A DNA stretch of 64,000 bases from Tetrapyrgos nigripes (taxonomy: Eukaryota > Basidiomycota > Agaricomycetes > Agaricales > Campanellaceae): contig JAACJM010000218.1 in the NCBI GenBank assembly GCA_013368315.1, positions 1-64,000 on the forward strand, given 5' to 3'. The position numbers and the translations under genes were made by a program. Each line of letters starts with the position of its first letter. Position 1 is the first letter of the stretch. The notes below the pieces were generated by a model, which ran no database searches, was not told where the DNA came from, and saw only the letters and a list, made by a program, of their open reading frames with translations. This document shows positions 32,901-43,600 of the stretch, one piece after another.

Positions 32901-33450
32901 CAGATGTAGAAGATCAGCTCGAAGTCCTAAGACAGGTTCGAAAAGATGCAGGGTCAGCATTACACCTAGCCAAGCGCTGTATGAAGGAAGGGTACAAAAG
33001 AGGGAAACAGAAGGGACATCAGTTCAAGGTTGGAGACTATGTTTGGCTGAGTGCGGAAGACATCAACTTGAAACTTTCAAGTGACAAGTTGGGGGATCGA
33101 TTATGGAAAAAGTTGGAGAGTTAGACTATGGGTTAGACCTCCCTGAGTCTCTTAATCGTCTGCACCCAGTATTCCACATTGACAAACTCTACCCCTACAA
33201 GGGTAATTTGGTGAACGGGCTCTTACCTGAGGAGCCAGAGCCAGTATACCTTGAGGGGGAGGATGAGCCCAAGTATGAAGTGGACACCCTTCTGGATACC
33301 AGGATACAATGGAGGCGACTGGAATACCTTGTCAAGTGGAAAGGGTATGACGACAGTCATAACTCATGGGAGCCAGTTGCAAATCTCAAAAATGTGAAGT
33401 GCAAGATCACAGCATTCCACAAGAAGCACTCAGAGGCAACAAAAACTTAG
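29927..33450 (+). pseudogene. gypsy-B pol, protease to chromodomain, with stops and frameshifts
   Basis: Protease: VDSGATGLF near 29942. RT: [20 protein letters not shown] (x is a TGA stop at 30779-30781), FTKFDV near 30950 followed by a short deletion and frameshift, then the catalytic YLDDILIF near 31140. RNase H: VDASGFAIGGAL near 31585 and HHPGKANTQVD near 31880. Integrase: HHCC zinc domain (about 32225-32350), D in GVDLITQ, D in VSDCGPQF and E in QTNGQTEQ. Chromodomain: YLVKWKGYDDSHNSWEP near 33330-33380. TGA stops at 30779, 31516, 31697 and 32696 interrupt it, mostly where Arg is conserved. Confidence 0.9.
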
Positions 33451-33487
33451 GATTCATCGAGGATGATGAAGTGTAGGAGGGGGGTAA

Positions 33488-33826
33488 TGTCATGATGTCT
33501 ATATTTGGTACTATTTATTTCTTCTTATCTCCGTATCCTCAGATCTTTACACCATATGACTCTTGTTCCACATGCTACACACCGGACCTTTCATTTCTCT
33601 GATACAGCTTCGATACAGCTCCTTTACAGCTTTCCTTACAGCCTCCCTTACAGCTTTACTTTTACATATATAAACCCTGTCCTGACACCTGGTGTATTCC
33701 CCTTTTCATTACTTCTTTCACCTTTACTGATGGACACTGTAGTTCCAGTACTTACTGCTGTCTGTTAGTTGAGTCGAGCCTGTAGCTCCTCGTTATCGCT
33801 ATCTAAGCGCTCGCCTCTTTGTGACA
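33488..33826 (+). repeat. gypsy-B 3' LTR
   Basis: 339 bp, TGTCATGATG to GTGACA. Differences from the 5' LTR include CG to TG (GACGTC versus GATGTC near the start) and CG to CA changes, as expected from deamination of methylated CpG. Confidence 0.85.
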
Positions 33827-33831
33827 ACAAC

Positions 33832-34770
33832 CCAATACTGTGAAAGCTGCTGCCAAAGAAAAACCAGACAAACAACTCATGTTCGCAGAGATGTCAGCAG
33901 CCAAAGCAGGCATGATTGAGGACATGGCCAAAGCAGGCTATCCACCACATGTACTTGAAGACCTTCAGCATTTCTACTTCATCCTTGAAAATCACGAGCT
34001 CTGACAACAACCATACAGCGACAAAATTCTTGTCCAGCTACAGGCCTGGGTGCAAAGAGATTGGTACTCTGATGTTAAGAGGGGTAAAGGCTGGAGCATC
34101 ACTAGCTTCAAATGTTCAGTACTTGAGTAGATCAAAGAAGAGTTCTTTGACAATCTCAGGTTGAAGAAAGTACAGGAGGTACGTTCTTTCTATCCTTCCA
34201 AATATTAGAACATCATTTCTAACTTATTCCATTCTTTTGCCTCTTTATAATTCATTTGTCCAATGTGCTCAACGAAAACCTTTTCTGTCTTCTTTTTAAT
34301 CCAATCCAATCCAATTCAATCCAATTCAATCCAATCCACTACCAATAGTGGGATAATGCCAAACCTAGCTCAGCTGGGTCACAAGGAATGGCAAAAGACA
34401 GTGTCCCCAGGAATGCTCACTGCCTTACCCCTTACAATTCCAGTGACCAGCGGTCTTTTCAGAAGAGTGCAAGCAGCCAAAAGCTACTCTCTGCCTGTGC
34501 TTCTTGCCTTGTGCAGCATTTCCACAATATCTGGAAGTGCAATCCCAAGACACTTTGGGACAAGTGAACCCCAGCCTACTCACACCAGGATGGAAAAGGT
34601 GGTCTGCTCAACAAAGCAGGGTGAAAGTTATGCTCAATTGGAACAGGAACAATGGATGCAGTTCCAGTCACCCAGACAATGAATTCATCCACAAATGCTC
34701 AGGTTGCAGAAGCATGAGTCACAGCACTCAAGAATGCCCTTCGACACAGAGCGTCTAATGCCATCACTCC
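33832..34770 (+). pseudogene. DIRS-like element, gag-like ORF, 3' part
   Basis: Continues the frame from 24294. The sequence to 33990 is open, then broken by a TGA at 34001, a frame change and a further stop near 34128. A Cys/Asn-rich end near 34600-34740 (MLNWNRNNGC, then CSGCRSMSHSTQECP) matches the zinc-knuckle-like tail found in fungal DIRS-like gag proteins. It precedes the foldback insertion at 34808. An intron-like AT-rich stretch with repeated TCCAATCCAA lies near 34298-34335. Confidence 0.65.
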
Positions 34771-35252
34771 TTTTGCACATGAAGCTTGGCAATCTTACCT
34801 CGCAGCTGTAGCTGTAACTACTACACATAGTATACTGATAGTACTCTGCTGGGCACAATGCGTAGTATGTAGAGGCTTATCTGTACCTATATTATGGTAT
34901 GATACTATGCATAGTGAGTCACTGTTCCACTCCATACCATGCATAGTATATCACATTTTATTTTTGCATATCACGCATAGTAAGCCACTGTGCCAGCCCC
35001 ATACCATGCATAGTATACTCATATTTTATTTTATTGCATACCATGCATAGTAAGTCACTGTGCCCCTTAGGGGGCAGGTTTTTCTCACGCCTCAAAATTC
35101 GATGGGAGGTGCAGGCCGTCGGTAGGGCCCAGAATCTGCAAATCAAATAGGGGTAGTAGCTGTGGCTGGCTCAGAAAATGCAAAATAAATTCCCAGAGTC
35201 GGCAATGAAAAGTGATATGAGCATATAAGAGGGTGTGTTTTGGGTCGGTGAA

Positions 35253-36110
35253 TCCAAATATGCAATCAGATTTACAATATCTGCAGTGGTTATAGAGATA
35301 TGGCCAAAATACTGTCCAAAATACAGCAAAAGAGCAGGATGGGTACTGGCCATTGCATCCAATCAGCTCTGATCATCATGTAACTTGGTAGGATACTGCT
35401 TTTAGATTCTCTAAACGTGTGAATAACATTTATTTTATTATATAATCAATGCCTGGTGAGATATCCTCAATTTACTCGCAAAAAAGTGAAAATTTTGGGA
35501 TGGCCAGGGACACTGCATGTTATAGCATCTAATATAATTATAGATATGTTTACTAGGGTATTTGTGTCCCTGAATCTGGATATCTACTTGGATAAGCTCT
35601 ATATTCTGTGGTTCTGGTGATATTGAATACTTACCCCTAAATATAGGTACCTGTGGCACCCACAAATATGCAACTTAAAAATTTGTTTGAGTGGGTGGAT
35701 AAATGTTCATTACTACTCTCAACCAGTATATAAAGTCATATTCTCCATATCTTCAAGATACAAGACCCTATTTCCAATTTATTCTCCAAAAATTGCCACA
35801 AAAGCGAAAAAGAGGAATGGCCATGGACAGGGCATGGTATGGCATCCAATATGATCATGGATATGCCTACTAAGGTAACTTTGGTTATGGAATCCTAATA
35901 TCCACTTGGATTGGCTCTATAGGCTCTGGCTACTCTGCTATTCAAGACTTATCCCCAAACATGGGTACCTGTGGCACTTGCAAATATGTACCTTATAAAA
36001 TAGGTTGAGTGGGTTTGAAAGTGTTGAATGATGTCTAAAACAGTAATATGAAGTCATATCTCTTATATCTCCAAGTTCAAAGACTCTATTCTCAATTTGT
36101 TCCCCAGACA
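35253..36110. repeat. degenerate tandem units of about 307-318 bp in the left foldback arm
   Basis: The motif CAATTT followed by an A-rich stretch recurs at 35468, 35775 and 36093, and GGTACCTGTGGCAC at 35647 and 35965. Two to three diverged tandem units are therefore present. Confidence 0.6.
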
Positions 36111-36931
36111 GCAAAGATAGCCCTAATTTCCACCTTCATTGGCACATATACCCATCTTTTGGCTATGGGACTGGCATTCTGACTACCATTCCACCATTCT
36201 AAGCCATAATCCTCGTGTTACTGACAATTTGGAGATTGTCACTCAAAGACATGCTCAGATATAGCCTTAAGTGCTATAAGTACCATTATGTGCAACTCAG
36301 TTTGACTTTAAGCTGGTGCATGTACCTAGAACATCTGCTAGATATTTCTGGTGGCTCATTATCTTTTAAGTGATACTAAAAGATGAAATACATAGTATGA
36401 GTGCCTGTGATAACCTCTGGAATGAGATATGCCCATGTATATGGTTCCAAAAGGTACTATTTTCGCTTTGTGAGTAATAAATTGAGAATAGAGTCTTGGA
36501 ACTTGGAGATATAGGAGATATGACTTCATATTACTGTTTGGGACATCGTTAAACACTCTTAAACCCACTCAACCTATTTTATAAGGTACATATTTGCAGG
36601 TGCCACAGGTACCCATGTTTGGGGGTAAGTCTTGAATAGCAGAGTAGCCAGAGCCTATAGAGCCAATCCAAGTGGATATTAGGATTCCATAACCAAAGTT
36701 ACCTTAGTAGGCATATCCATGATCATATTGGATGCCATACCATGCCCTGTCCATGGCCATTCCTCTTTTTCGCTTTTGTGGCAATTTTTGGAGAATAAAT
36801 TGGAAATAGGGTCTTGTATCTTGAAGATATGGAGAATATGACTTTATATACTGGTTGAGAGTAGTAATGAACATTTATCCACCCACTCAAACAAATTTTT
36901 AAGTTAGCGACCCAAAATACACCCTCTTATA

Positions 36932-38559
36932 CAGTGGGTCAAAAAATTGTCCACATGTTTCGCATTTTTGGAAAGATTGCCAATTTAAGCAATACTGAGT
37001 AGAGATATTAAAATGTGGTCAGTGATGGGCAGAAAGCCCTTGATAAACGCTACAATATTCTGTCTGTTTTGTCTTATTTGGCTTAAAACTCATGGAGATA
37101 TGACTGATTTAAAATGGTATGTCATTTGGACAATTTTTTGACATGCAAGTGAAAATACAGAAAGTGCTAGCTCAGTACTTGGTATGCCCTCCTTTGGCCT
37201 TCAACACAGCCTCAATCCTTCTAGGCATGCTCCTGATCAATTTCTGACAATCTTCTTCTGTGATTTCATCCCACTTTTCAGCTGCTCTGTCCCATATTTC
37301 CCAAACTCCAGAGGGTGCTGTGTCATATCCATTGAGCTTGTGTTTGAGGGTTGTCCAGAGGTGTTCAATGGGGTTCAGGTCAGGAGATTGAGCAGGCCAG
37401 CTCATGCAATGGATGTTGTTGTCTTCAAACCACTTGGTGGCCAGTTTTTGACTTGTGTTTAGGATCATTGTCTTGCTGAAAAATGGCCACCTCTGGATCA
37501 ACACCCAAAATATCCATGCTCTCCAGAAGGTTGTTCTCCAAAATGTCCACATACTGCTCTGCATTCATCCTGCCCTCCACCTCTGCCATGTTTCCAACTC
37601 CTTCCCACCCCATACATCCCCACACCATGATATTTCCTCCTCCAAATTTGACTGTTTCCACCACATTTCTCTCTCCCAAGGATTCACCCTTCCTCCCCCA
37701 CACATACTGCTGTCCATCTGACCCATATCGATTGATTTTAGTCTCATCTGACCAAATAACCCTTTTCCAGTCATCCACAGTCCAGTTTCTGTACTTCTGT
37801 GCAAAGTTTAAACGAGCCTTCCTGTGAGCTGCAGTGAGTTTGGGCTTCTTCTTCGTTTTAGATGTGTCCACATCATGCCTGAGAAGGGAATTTCGAATGG
37901 TTTGGGTGGAGACAGGTTGGTCAAGGAGGGGATTGATGTTTCTGGCCACTTCTGTAGCATTTTCAGCTTTGCCAGTGTTGATTTGTTGGATAGCAGCACG
38001 TTCATCAGTGGTAGACAGCTTTCTAGGACGCCCTGCTTGATGGTTCTCCTTGTCAGGATACATCTCTTTGGCCAGAGAAGCAATCTTTGACTTGGATACC
38101 CCAGTTTTAGCAGAGATTTCCCTGGATGAAGCAGAAGTTTGGAGGAGAGAGAGGATATTGTCTTTCTGGGTGGATGTGATGGGTCTCATGATTTGATGAG
38201 GGCTATAGAACAACTGGATGCCCTTATATATGGTCCAGCTGGCAGCTATGATATCATTATGATGTAGCCATTGCATCATTGTACAACTCCACTTATGATG
38301 TCATCTATGAGACATCACATAGTTACAATACTGATTTTGAAGTGGCAACTCAAAAAATTGTCCAAATGACATACCATTTTAAATCAATCATATCTCCATG
38401 AGTTTTGAGCCAAATAGGACAAATAAAACAGATTATTGTAGCTCTTATCAAGGGCGTTCTGCCCATCACTGACCACATTTCAATATCTCTACTCAGTATT
38501 GCTTAAATTGGCAATCTTTCCAAAAATGCGAAACATGTGGACAATTTTTTGACCCACTG
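36932..38559 (-). mobile_element. Tc1/mariner element (DD34E type), nearly intact
   Basis: TIRs start CAGTGGGTCAAAAAATTGTC and are about 210 bp long, with a second copy of the tip-like motif AATTGTCCAAATGACATAC inside each. TA flanks both ends (36930-36931 and 38560-38561). It is inserted in the right arm of the foldback element; the flanking foldback sequence (ACCCTCTTA / TGCTCATATCAC) is continuous in the left arm near 35220. It encodes the transposase on the minus strand. Confidence 0.95.
37172..38279 (-). pseudogene. Tc1-type transposase with a one-base frameshift
   Basis: The minus frame runs from 38279 (the likely real start is MRPITSTQKDN at 38188) to the DNDPKHKSK block. It carries a helix-turn-helix region (SREISAKTGVSKSKIASLAKEMYP) and a GRPRKLS motif. 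Catalytic D in IWSDETK and D in FQQDNDPKH are visible. An extra base in a run of five A (plus 37445-37449) shifts the frame. The C-terminal part continues in the other frame to 37172 with E in SPDLNPIEHLW, giving 34 residues between the second D and E (DD34E). Apart from that shift the protein is complete (about 340 aa). The homopolymer could also be a sequencing error. Confidence 0.85.
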
Positions 38560-38956
38560 TATGCTCATATCACTTTTCATTGCCGACTCTGGGAATTTAT
38601 TTTGCATTTTCTGAGCCAGCCACAGCTACTACCCCTATTTGATTTGGAGATTCTGGGCCCTACCGACGGCCTGCACCTCCCATCAAATTTTGAGGTGTGA
38701 GAAAAACCCGCCCTACTGCCCCCTAAGGCCCCACCCACTGCCACATTAAATTACCAGCTGTGGGAAAAACTTGCCATATCCACTTAAGGTATACCATGCG
38801 TGGTATAGTAGAATATTGTGCACACAATGCATGGTATGAAAATAGCCATACAATGCATCATATGCTCACCCAAAGTATACACAGAGGAAGGACTGTTGAC
38901 TACGCATTGTGTTGTGTGAGTACTGCCTATATACTATGCATGGCAGTTACAACTAC

Positions 38957-39560
38957 GGGTGTACCTCGAAGCTTCAGGGTTACTCCAATGATACCCCCAT
39001 ATTCCCAATTCTCTTTGTTTCAGTTTCTGCATTGGCATTCCCACTATCAACTCTAATTTTCCCCTCCTAATAGTAATTCCATTGAGGTCAATAGACCCAA
39101 GCTCCAATCTATCATTAATCACGAAGTTGGGTCTTGACGTTGGCTCAGTCCCCTATCCGAACATGAAGCCGAGCAACTTCTTGGTCCTTTCCAATCTTCC
39201 CCTCTTTCCCTTATTCCCAAACCACATAACCCACTAACTTCGTCTCATACAAAACTTCTCATACCCTCGTGAACCCTCAGATAACATCCAATCTATTAAT
39301 TCCCATCTCCGCAGTGACAACTGGCCTTGCACATGGGGTACATTCACAGCTGTTGCAATTTTCTGCAGCATGCTTCCTCCAGGTTCAGAGTTGGCTGTTA
39401 GAGACATCTCTGAAGCATACAGACGCTGCCCACTACATGAGTCACAATGGGCAGGAACAGTGGTACAAACTTCCCCTTGGCTTTCAGGTTCATCACAAAA
39501 ATGCAAAAAACCTACAAGCGAATATGTGTTTCTACAGTGTCTGTTATTATAATGGAGCAC
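38957..39560 (+). pseudogene. DIRS-like reverse transcriptase, N-terminal part
   Basis: Around 39310-39500 the sequence encodes WPCTWGTF, then SMLPPGSELAVRDISEAYRR and ESQWAGTVVQ. These correspond to the LPPG, D-x-EAYR and QW blocks at the start of the DIRS-type RT. Upstream (38980-39300) resembles coding text for the region before RT but with stops. The frame is lost after about 39510, where another insertion begins. Confidence 0.65.
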
Positions 39561-41110
39561 TCATGAGCACATACAATGCCATGAATATTGTTCTAATTGA
39601 CTTGGATGTTCATGTAAGTTCAGTAAGGTTTTTGGACAGATTGTAAGTCACCTTGGGGAATTATTTCCATATCATTATAATGGCGTATAGTCCTGCCAGA
39701 AGTATTTCAGGTGCCTTGGAAACCCCATTATAATTGTATTGTACCTGTAAGCCTGCATAAGGTTCATATGAGTCTTGCAGTATGTAATGCTCCTTGTCCT
39801 TTTCTTTTTCGAGATGGTTAGGAGTGTTGAAAGCAATTGGACCTCTTCTAGGTTTTACCAGTATCTTTGTTCAGATAGGCCATTGCCAGCCAGAAATTAA
39901 AAGTGTACAGAATCAGTACAGGCACAGCAAGTATTAAGGTGAGTACTTGCAAGAAAACTCATTCACACCCACACTCGCAAGTATTAATTACTTGGGGATG
40001 TGAGTACTTAGTACTTGGAGCCTTTCTCCTCTTTGCTTGTTGTGTGCACGTGAGTTTGGTTGAAGTTTTTTGAAACTCCGAAGTTAAAGAGGTATGCGCT
40101 TTGCGCATCCTTGTCTTGCTCTTTCTCTCATACCACCAGTTTCCTCCTCATTCTCCTTTGTCCTCCTCCTCCTCGTTGTCATTCTTTGCATTCTTTGGCA
40201 AATGAAAGAGTTGGGCCTGCAACATGTCTACTTCCATCGCTTCCGTCACTTCCTCAACAACACATCCCAATGTGAAGGCATAGCTTACATTGACCCTATG
40301 CCATTCAACAAGAAGCTTAACGTCTCTCCTGGGTCCTCTCTGCTTCTCGTCCTCACTCTGCCCTTCCAAACACCAAGTCATTCAATGTATGCTGCATGTG
40401 ATGTGTCAACCTCTACTCCCTCCTCTTTCTCATTAACCCAGCAGACCTTGGTGCTGCACCTTCATTTATACACTAGTGGCCCCTTGATATTCTTCCTCAA
40501 TATTCTCTCCTTGTCACTGTCATCAAGCAGTATCTCTCAACAACTTTTCAATGTAGCAGCAAGGTTCTCTTTGCTCTGAGCTGTCCTCTTGCGTGTTTGG
40601 CAATTCCGTCCACTCATTTAAATGTGCATGCTCAACTTTGTTCAGTCCATCCCTACTCATCATGACTACTTCTGCAACCATTCATTGTCCTCAACACTAC
40701 CGATCACTGTGATCACCCTTCCACAATGACTGGACTTTATATGTAAGTATCTTTGGCATCTCCTAGTCCACAGCTTTCTCATAGAATTAGTTCTAGTCCA
40801 GTTGTGTATGCCAGTGTAGTGTAGGGCAATAATATATGTGATATTTGCAATAATTTATCTGATATTGTCTTGTAAGACACCTAGTTTGCATAGTGGCCTT
40901 CTGAGTTGCCAAGAACCTTACATGCCCTTATGAGTTGAGAAGACATTTCCGACCTTGCACAGTTCAGAATTCTCTTTGCTCTTGAAGCTTTAATAATGAG
41001 TTCCATTCATATTGTGCTACATAAGCCACATTGTTCATCTGGAATATGATATTCTGACGGGGCTTGCAGTACAGTATGAGATTTGGATAGCAGTTTAAGG
41101 CAGGATAATA
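39560..41110. other. insertion or decayed sequence inside DIRS RT, with hAT-like end motifs
   Basis: About 1.5 kb separates two RT blocks that are normally about 40 residues apart. Near 39925-40020 the motif AGTACTTG/CAAGTA recurs several times (GTGAGTACTTGCAAG, CTCGCAAGTATTAATTACTTG), which resembles subterminal repeats of hAT elements. The 161-codon frame at 40094-40579 is hydrophobic and low-complexity; no family is recognised. No clear TIR pair or TSD. Confidence 0.4.
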
Positions 41111-42560
41111 CATTGTGTACTTATGTCTACTTTTGCTGGTTATGACCACTCAGAAGATGTTAGCTTTTTTTGTGATGTTGGGGCCTGGAGCCAGAGTTTA
41201 TGGTTCCCTTGGGGATTGTGCAGCCGATATTTTCAGATTCAAAGGTGTTGGCCCCATCATCAAATGGATGGACAACCACTTGCTTGCCCAGATCCTATGT
41301 ATATATTTCAAGGCTTTCAATGAAATGCAAGCCCGTATCCACAGTCGTATCATCGCGAACAGGGGAAGACAACAAAGCAGTGGACGATACTGGTTTGGAG
41401 GTGACACCTTGCCAGATGGAAGAACTGAAGAATTTGTTGAAGATATGCAATTCCCCATCAAAGATCTCTCCCAATCCTCCCCTTGTTCTGACCATGACTC
41501 TCTATTCACATACAATCTCTTGGATGTTGACAAGATTTCCAGAGAACTTGGGCTACCATGGGAACTGGAAAAGGACATCCTGTTCTCACCAGAAGGGCCT
41601 TTCACAGGTTTTGTCTGGAACCTGGAGGCAAAGACGGTTTCATTACAACAGTCAAAACAGGCAAAGTATCTTGCAGGTCTACAAGAGTGGGTCAAGTCTT
41701 ACACCCACACTTTCCAAGAACTCCGCACAACATATGGATGGCTTCTACACACTTCTCTCATTGTTCCCGAACGTAGAGCCTACCTCACCAACCTGGAAAC
41801 CATGTTTGGAAACTTTCATGACTGTCCTCACATGCTGCATACACCTCCCAAACACACTTCAACAGACATCGATTGGTGGATCAACACCCTGTCATCAGGA
41901 CCAATCAGCCAGCCAATACCCAGTCCCATCCTTGTCACCAACATTGGAGCCTTCTCAGATGCCAATTCCAGAGTGGGCATTGCCATTGTTATTGCTGACC
42001 ACTGGAGAGCATGGAAGCTACTCCCTGGTTGGAAGGCAGACAGGCATGACATCAGATGGGCCAAAGCCATTGGTTTTGAATTCCTGGTTTACTCAATCTT
42101 TTCAATACCCAATGCCCCAAACCACATCAGTGTCTTCAGGGATAACAAAGGTGTGGTTGAGGGTTGGTGGAACTTCTGCAGTTGCAACTTCCACATCAAC
42201 CAATGCTTCCACAGAATCCACCATTTCATTGCCCAAAGATCAGAATATTCCACAAATAATTAAATAAAGTACATATTCCATACTAACTTATACTTCAACT
42301 ATCCTCCCACTATGCAGATATGTCCCTTCCAAATCAAACCCCACAGATGAACCATCAAGAGGCATATACCCTTCCAGACACCTTCTCCCTCCCATCCCCA
42401 TTCCCCCATCCCTCACAGCTTTCATCACCAATTTTGACTCAGAGCTTGCCCTTGCCTTTCCCACCCAACAACCCCAGCTGAAACCCCAACAATCTGACAG
42501 GAAGGAGCCACAGGGTTCTTTCACTGCAGATGAACAATCACTCATTGAAGAAATCAGCAA
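41111..42560 (+). pseudogene. DIRS-like reverse transcriptase C-terminus and RNase H
   Basis: An open frame of about 380 codons (41115-42263). The RT active-site block reads KWMDNHLL where DIRS-like elements usually have KWxDDH, so a catalytic Asp is Asn. LGLPWELEKD and GFVWNLEAKTVSL follow, as in the family. The RNase H part has D in FSDANSRVG, E in AIGFEF and D in FRDNKG. After 42263 a non-coding stretch leads to YVPSKSNPTDEPSRG and LLPPIPIPPSL (about 42310-42420), typical of the linker to the recombinase. Confidence 0.8.
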
Positions 42561-42599
42561 TTGGTGGGAATAGAGACATTAGAATGAGAACCCAATATC

Positions 42600-43600
42600 A
42601 TCCCTACTTGTCTCACCCCAATCTCATGCAATCGCCTTTATGTCCTCACTGCAAGGCAGGAGATCGTATGTGACTGTGGAAACCTATATTGAAGTGTTCA
42701 ACAACAGATGAGGACAGGCAGGAATTGCCTTTGCAGGACAGTGACTTGGACAGAATCTTCGACATACTCTCATGTGGTTGGGCCCAAAAACCCTGGAAAC
42801 TTACAGTTCAGGCCTACTAGCATTACACATCTTCTGCAATTCGAAATCCATTCCTGAATTGCACAGAGTGCCTTCATTTCAACAATGGCAGGCCTGTACT
42901 CCAGTTCTACAATCACAAATTATGTAGCAGTGATCAAAGCTTGGCACGTTCTACATGGTGCAGAATGGAATATCAACCAAGCCGAAGTTGATGTCCTCCT
43001 CAGAGCCTCCGAAAAGTTGTCCCCTCCATCTAGCAGCAGAGGCCAATGAGATCCTTATACAGTGTTGATCATGGGAACAATAAAACAGCATCTTGACCTC
43101 TCAGTTCCTTTGGACACTTCCATTTGGTTTTGTGTCAACACACTCTTTTGGGGGACAGGCAGAAGAGGCAAATGTACAGTCAAGAATCTCAACACTTTCA
43201 ACCCTAAAATCCATGTCAAATGTTCAGATCTCTCAGAAGTGGAAGACCATAACAGTCTTAAACAATGGATGTCTTTATCCCCCACACAAAATGCTCGGTA
43301 CATGGTGAACACTTATACTTTGCACGACAAGATGGTGATGCAGACCCTGAACAAGCAAAAGAGATCCACTTCCAAGTTAACAATCCTCTGCCTGCTGCAC
43401 ACCTCTTCACATATTGACATTGGAACGGTCACCAATCTTTAACTGACTGAAGGTCTTCAAAGACACCAAGCTAAGCCCTCTGCTACTTCATGGTCTATGC
43501 ATCAGAGCACTAGAATATCTTCTACGGGGTTTACCGTTGGAGGTTGTGTGTGTAAAAGCTTTTTACTATACCTGTGGAAACATGCTGTCAGAAATCCTCA
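42600..43600 (+). pseudogene. DIRS-like tyrosine recombinase, heavily broken
   Basis: In shifting frames this region encodes a stretch resembling the N-terminal DNA-binding part (YSSGLLAFHIFC, then AWHVLHGAEW near 42940-42965). A C-terminal stretch with EYLLRGLPLEVV (about 43510) and SFLLYLWKHAV (about 43556-43590) resembles the end of DIRS tyrosine recombinases, whose nucleophile Tyr lies in an FLxYxRKHA-type motif. Several frameshifts and stops exclude function. It follows RT/RNase H in the order expected for a DIRS-type element. Confidence 0.65.

Larger units (their letters stand above)
24295..33826 (+). mobile_element. gypsy-B, chromodomain Ty3/gypsy element inserted in the DIRS-like relic
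   Basis: The 5' LTR starts TGTCATGACG at 24295 and the 3' LTR ends GTGACA at 33826. The 5-bp TSD ACAAC is present on both sides (24290-24294 and 33827-33831). Internal order is gag, protease, RT, RNase H, integrase and chromodomain, so it is a chromovirus. The 5' LTR is split by a copia insertion. A polypurine tract (GGAGGGGGG, about 33476-33484) precedes the 3' LTR. Multiple stops and a deletion in RT make it inactive. Confidence 0.9.
34808..38956. mobile_element. 4.1-kb foldback element with long inverted arms, carrying a Tc1/mariner insertion
   Basis: The ends GTAGCTGTAACT (34808) and the complement of GTAGTTGTAACT (38956) start inverted arms that stay alignable for over 1 kb: 35063-35253 pairs with 38562-38730, and 35640-36110 pairs with 36470-36905. 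The left arm has about 420 bp (35253-35670) absent from the right arm. Both outer parts contain copies of CATGCATAGTA-type palindromes. Direct repeats TACCTCG(C/A)AGCT lie just outside (34796-34807 and 38962-38973) and may be a target duplication. There is no coding sequence apart from the mariner inside. It separates DIRS gag from DIRS RT. Confidence 0.75.

Noticed and set aside
40094..40579. 161-codon hydrophobic ORF inside the DIRS RT gap
   Set aside because: Pyrimidine-rich repeat-like sequence gives Leu/Ser-rich frames; no family recognised.
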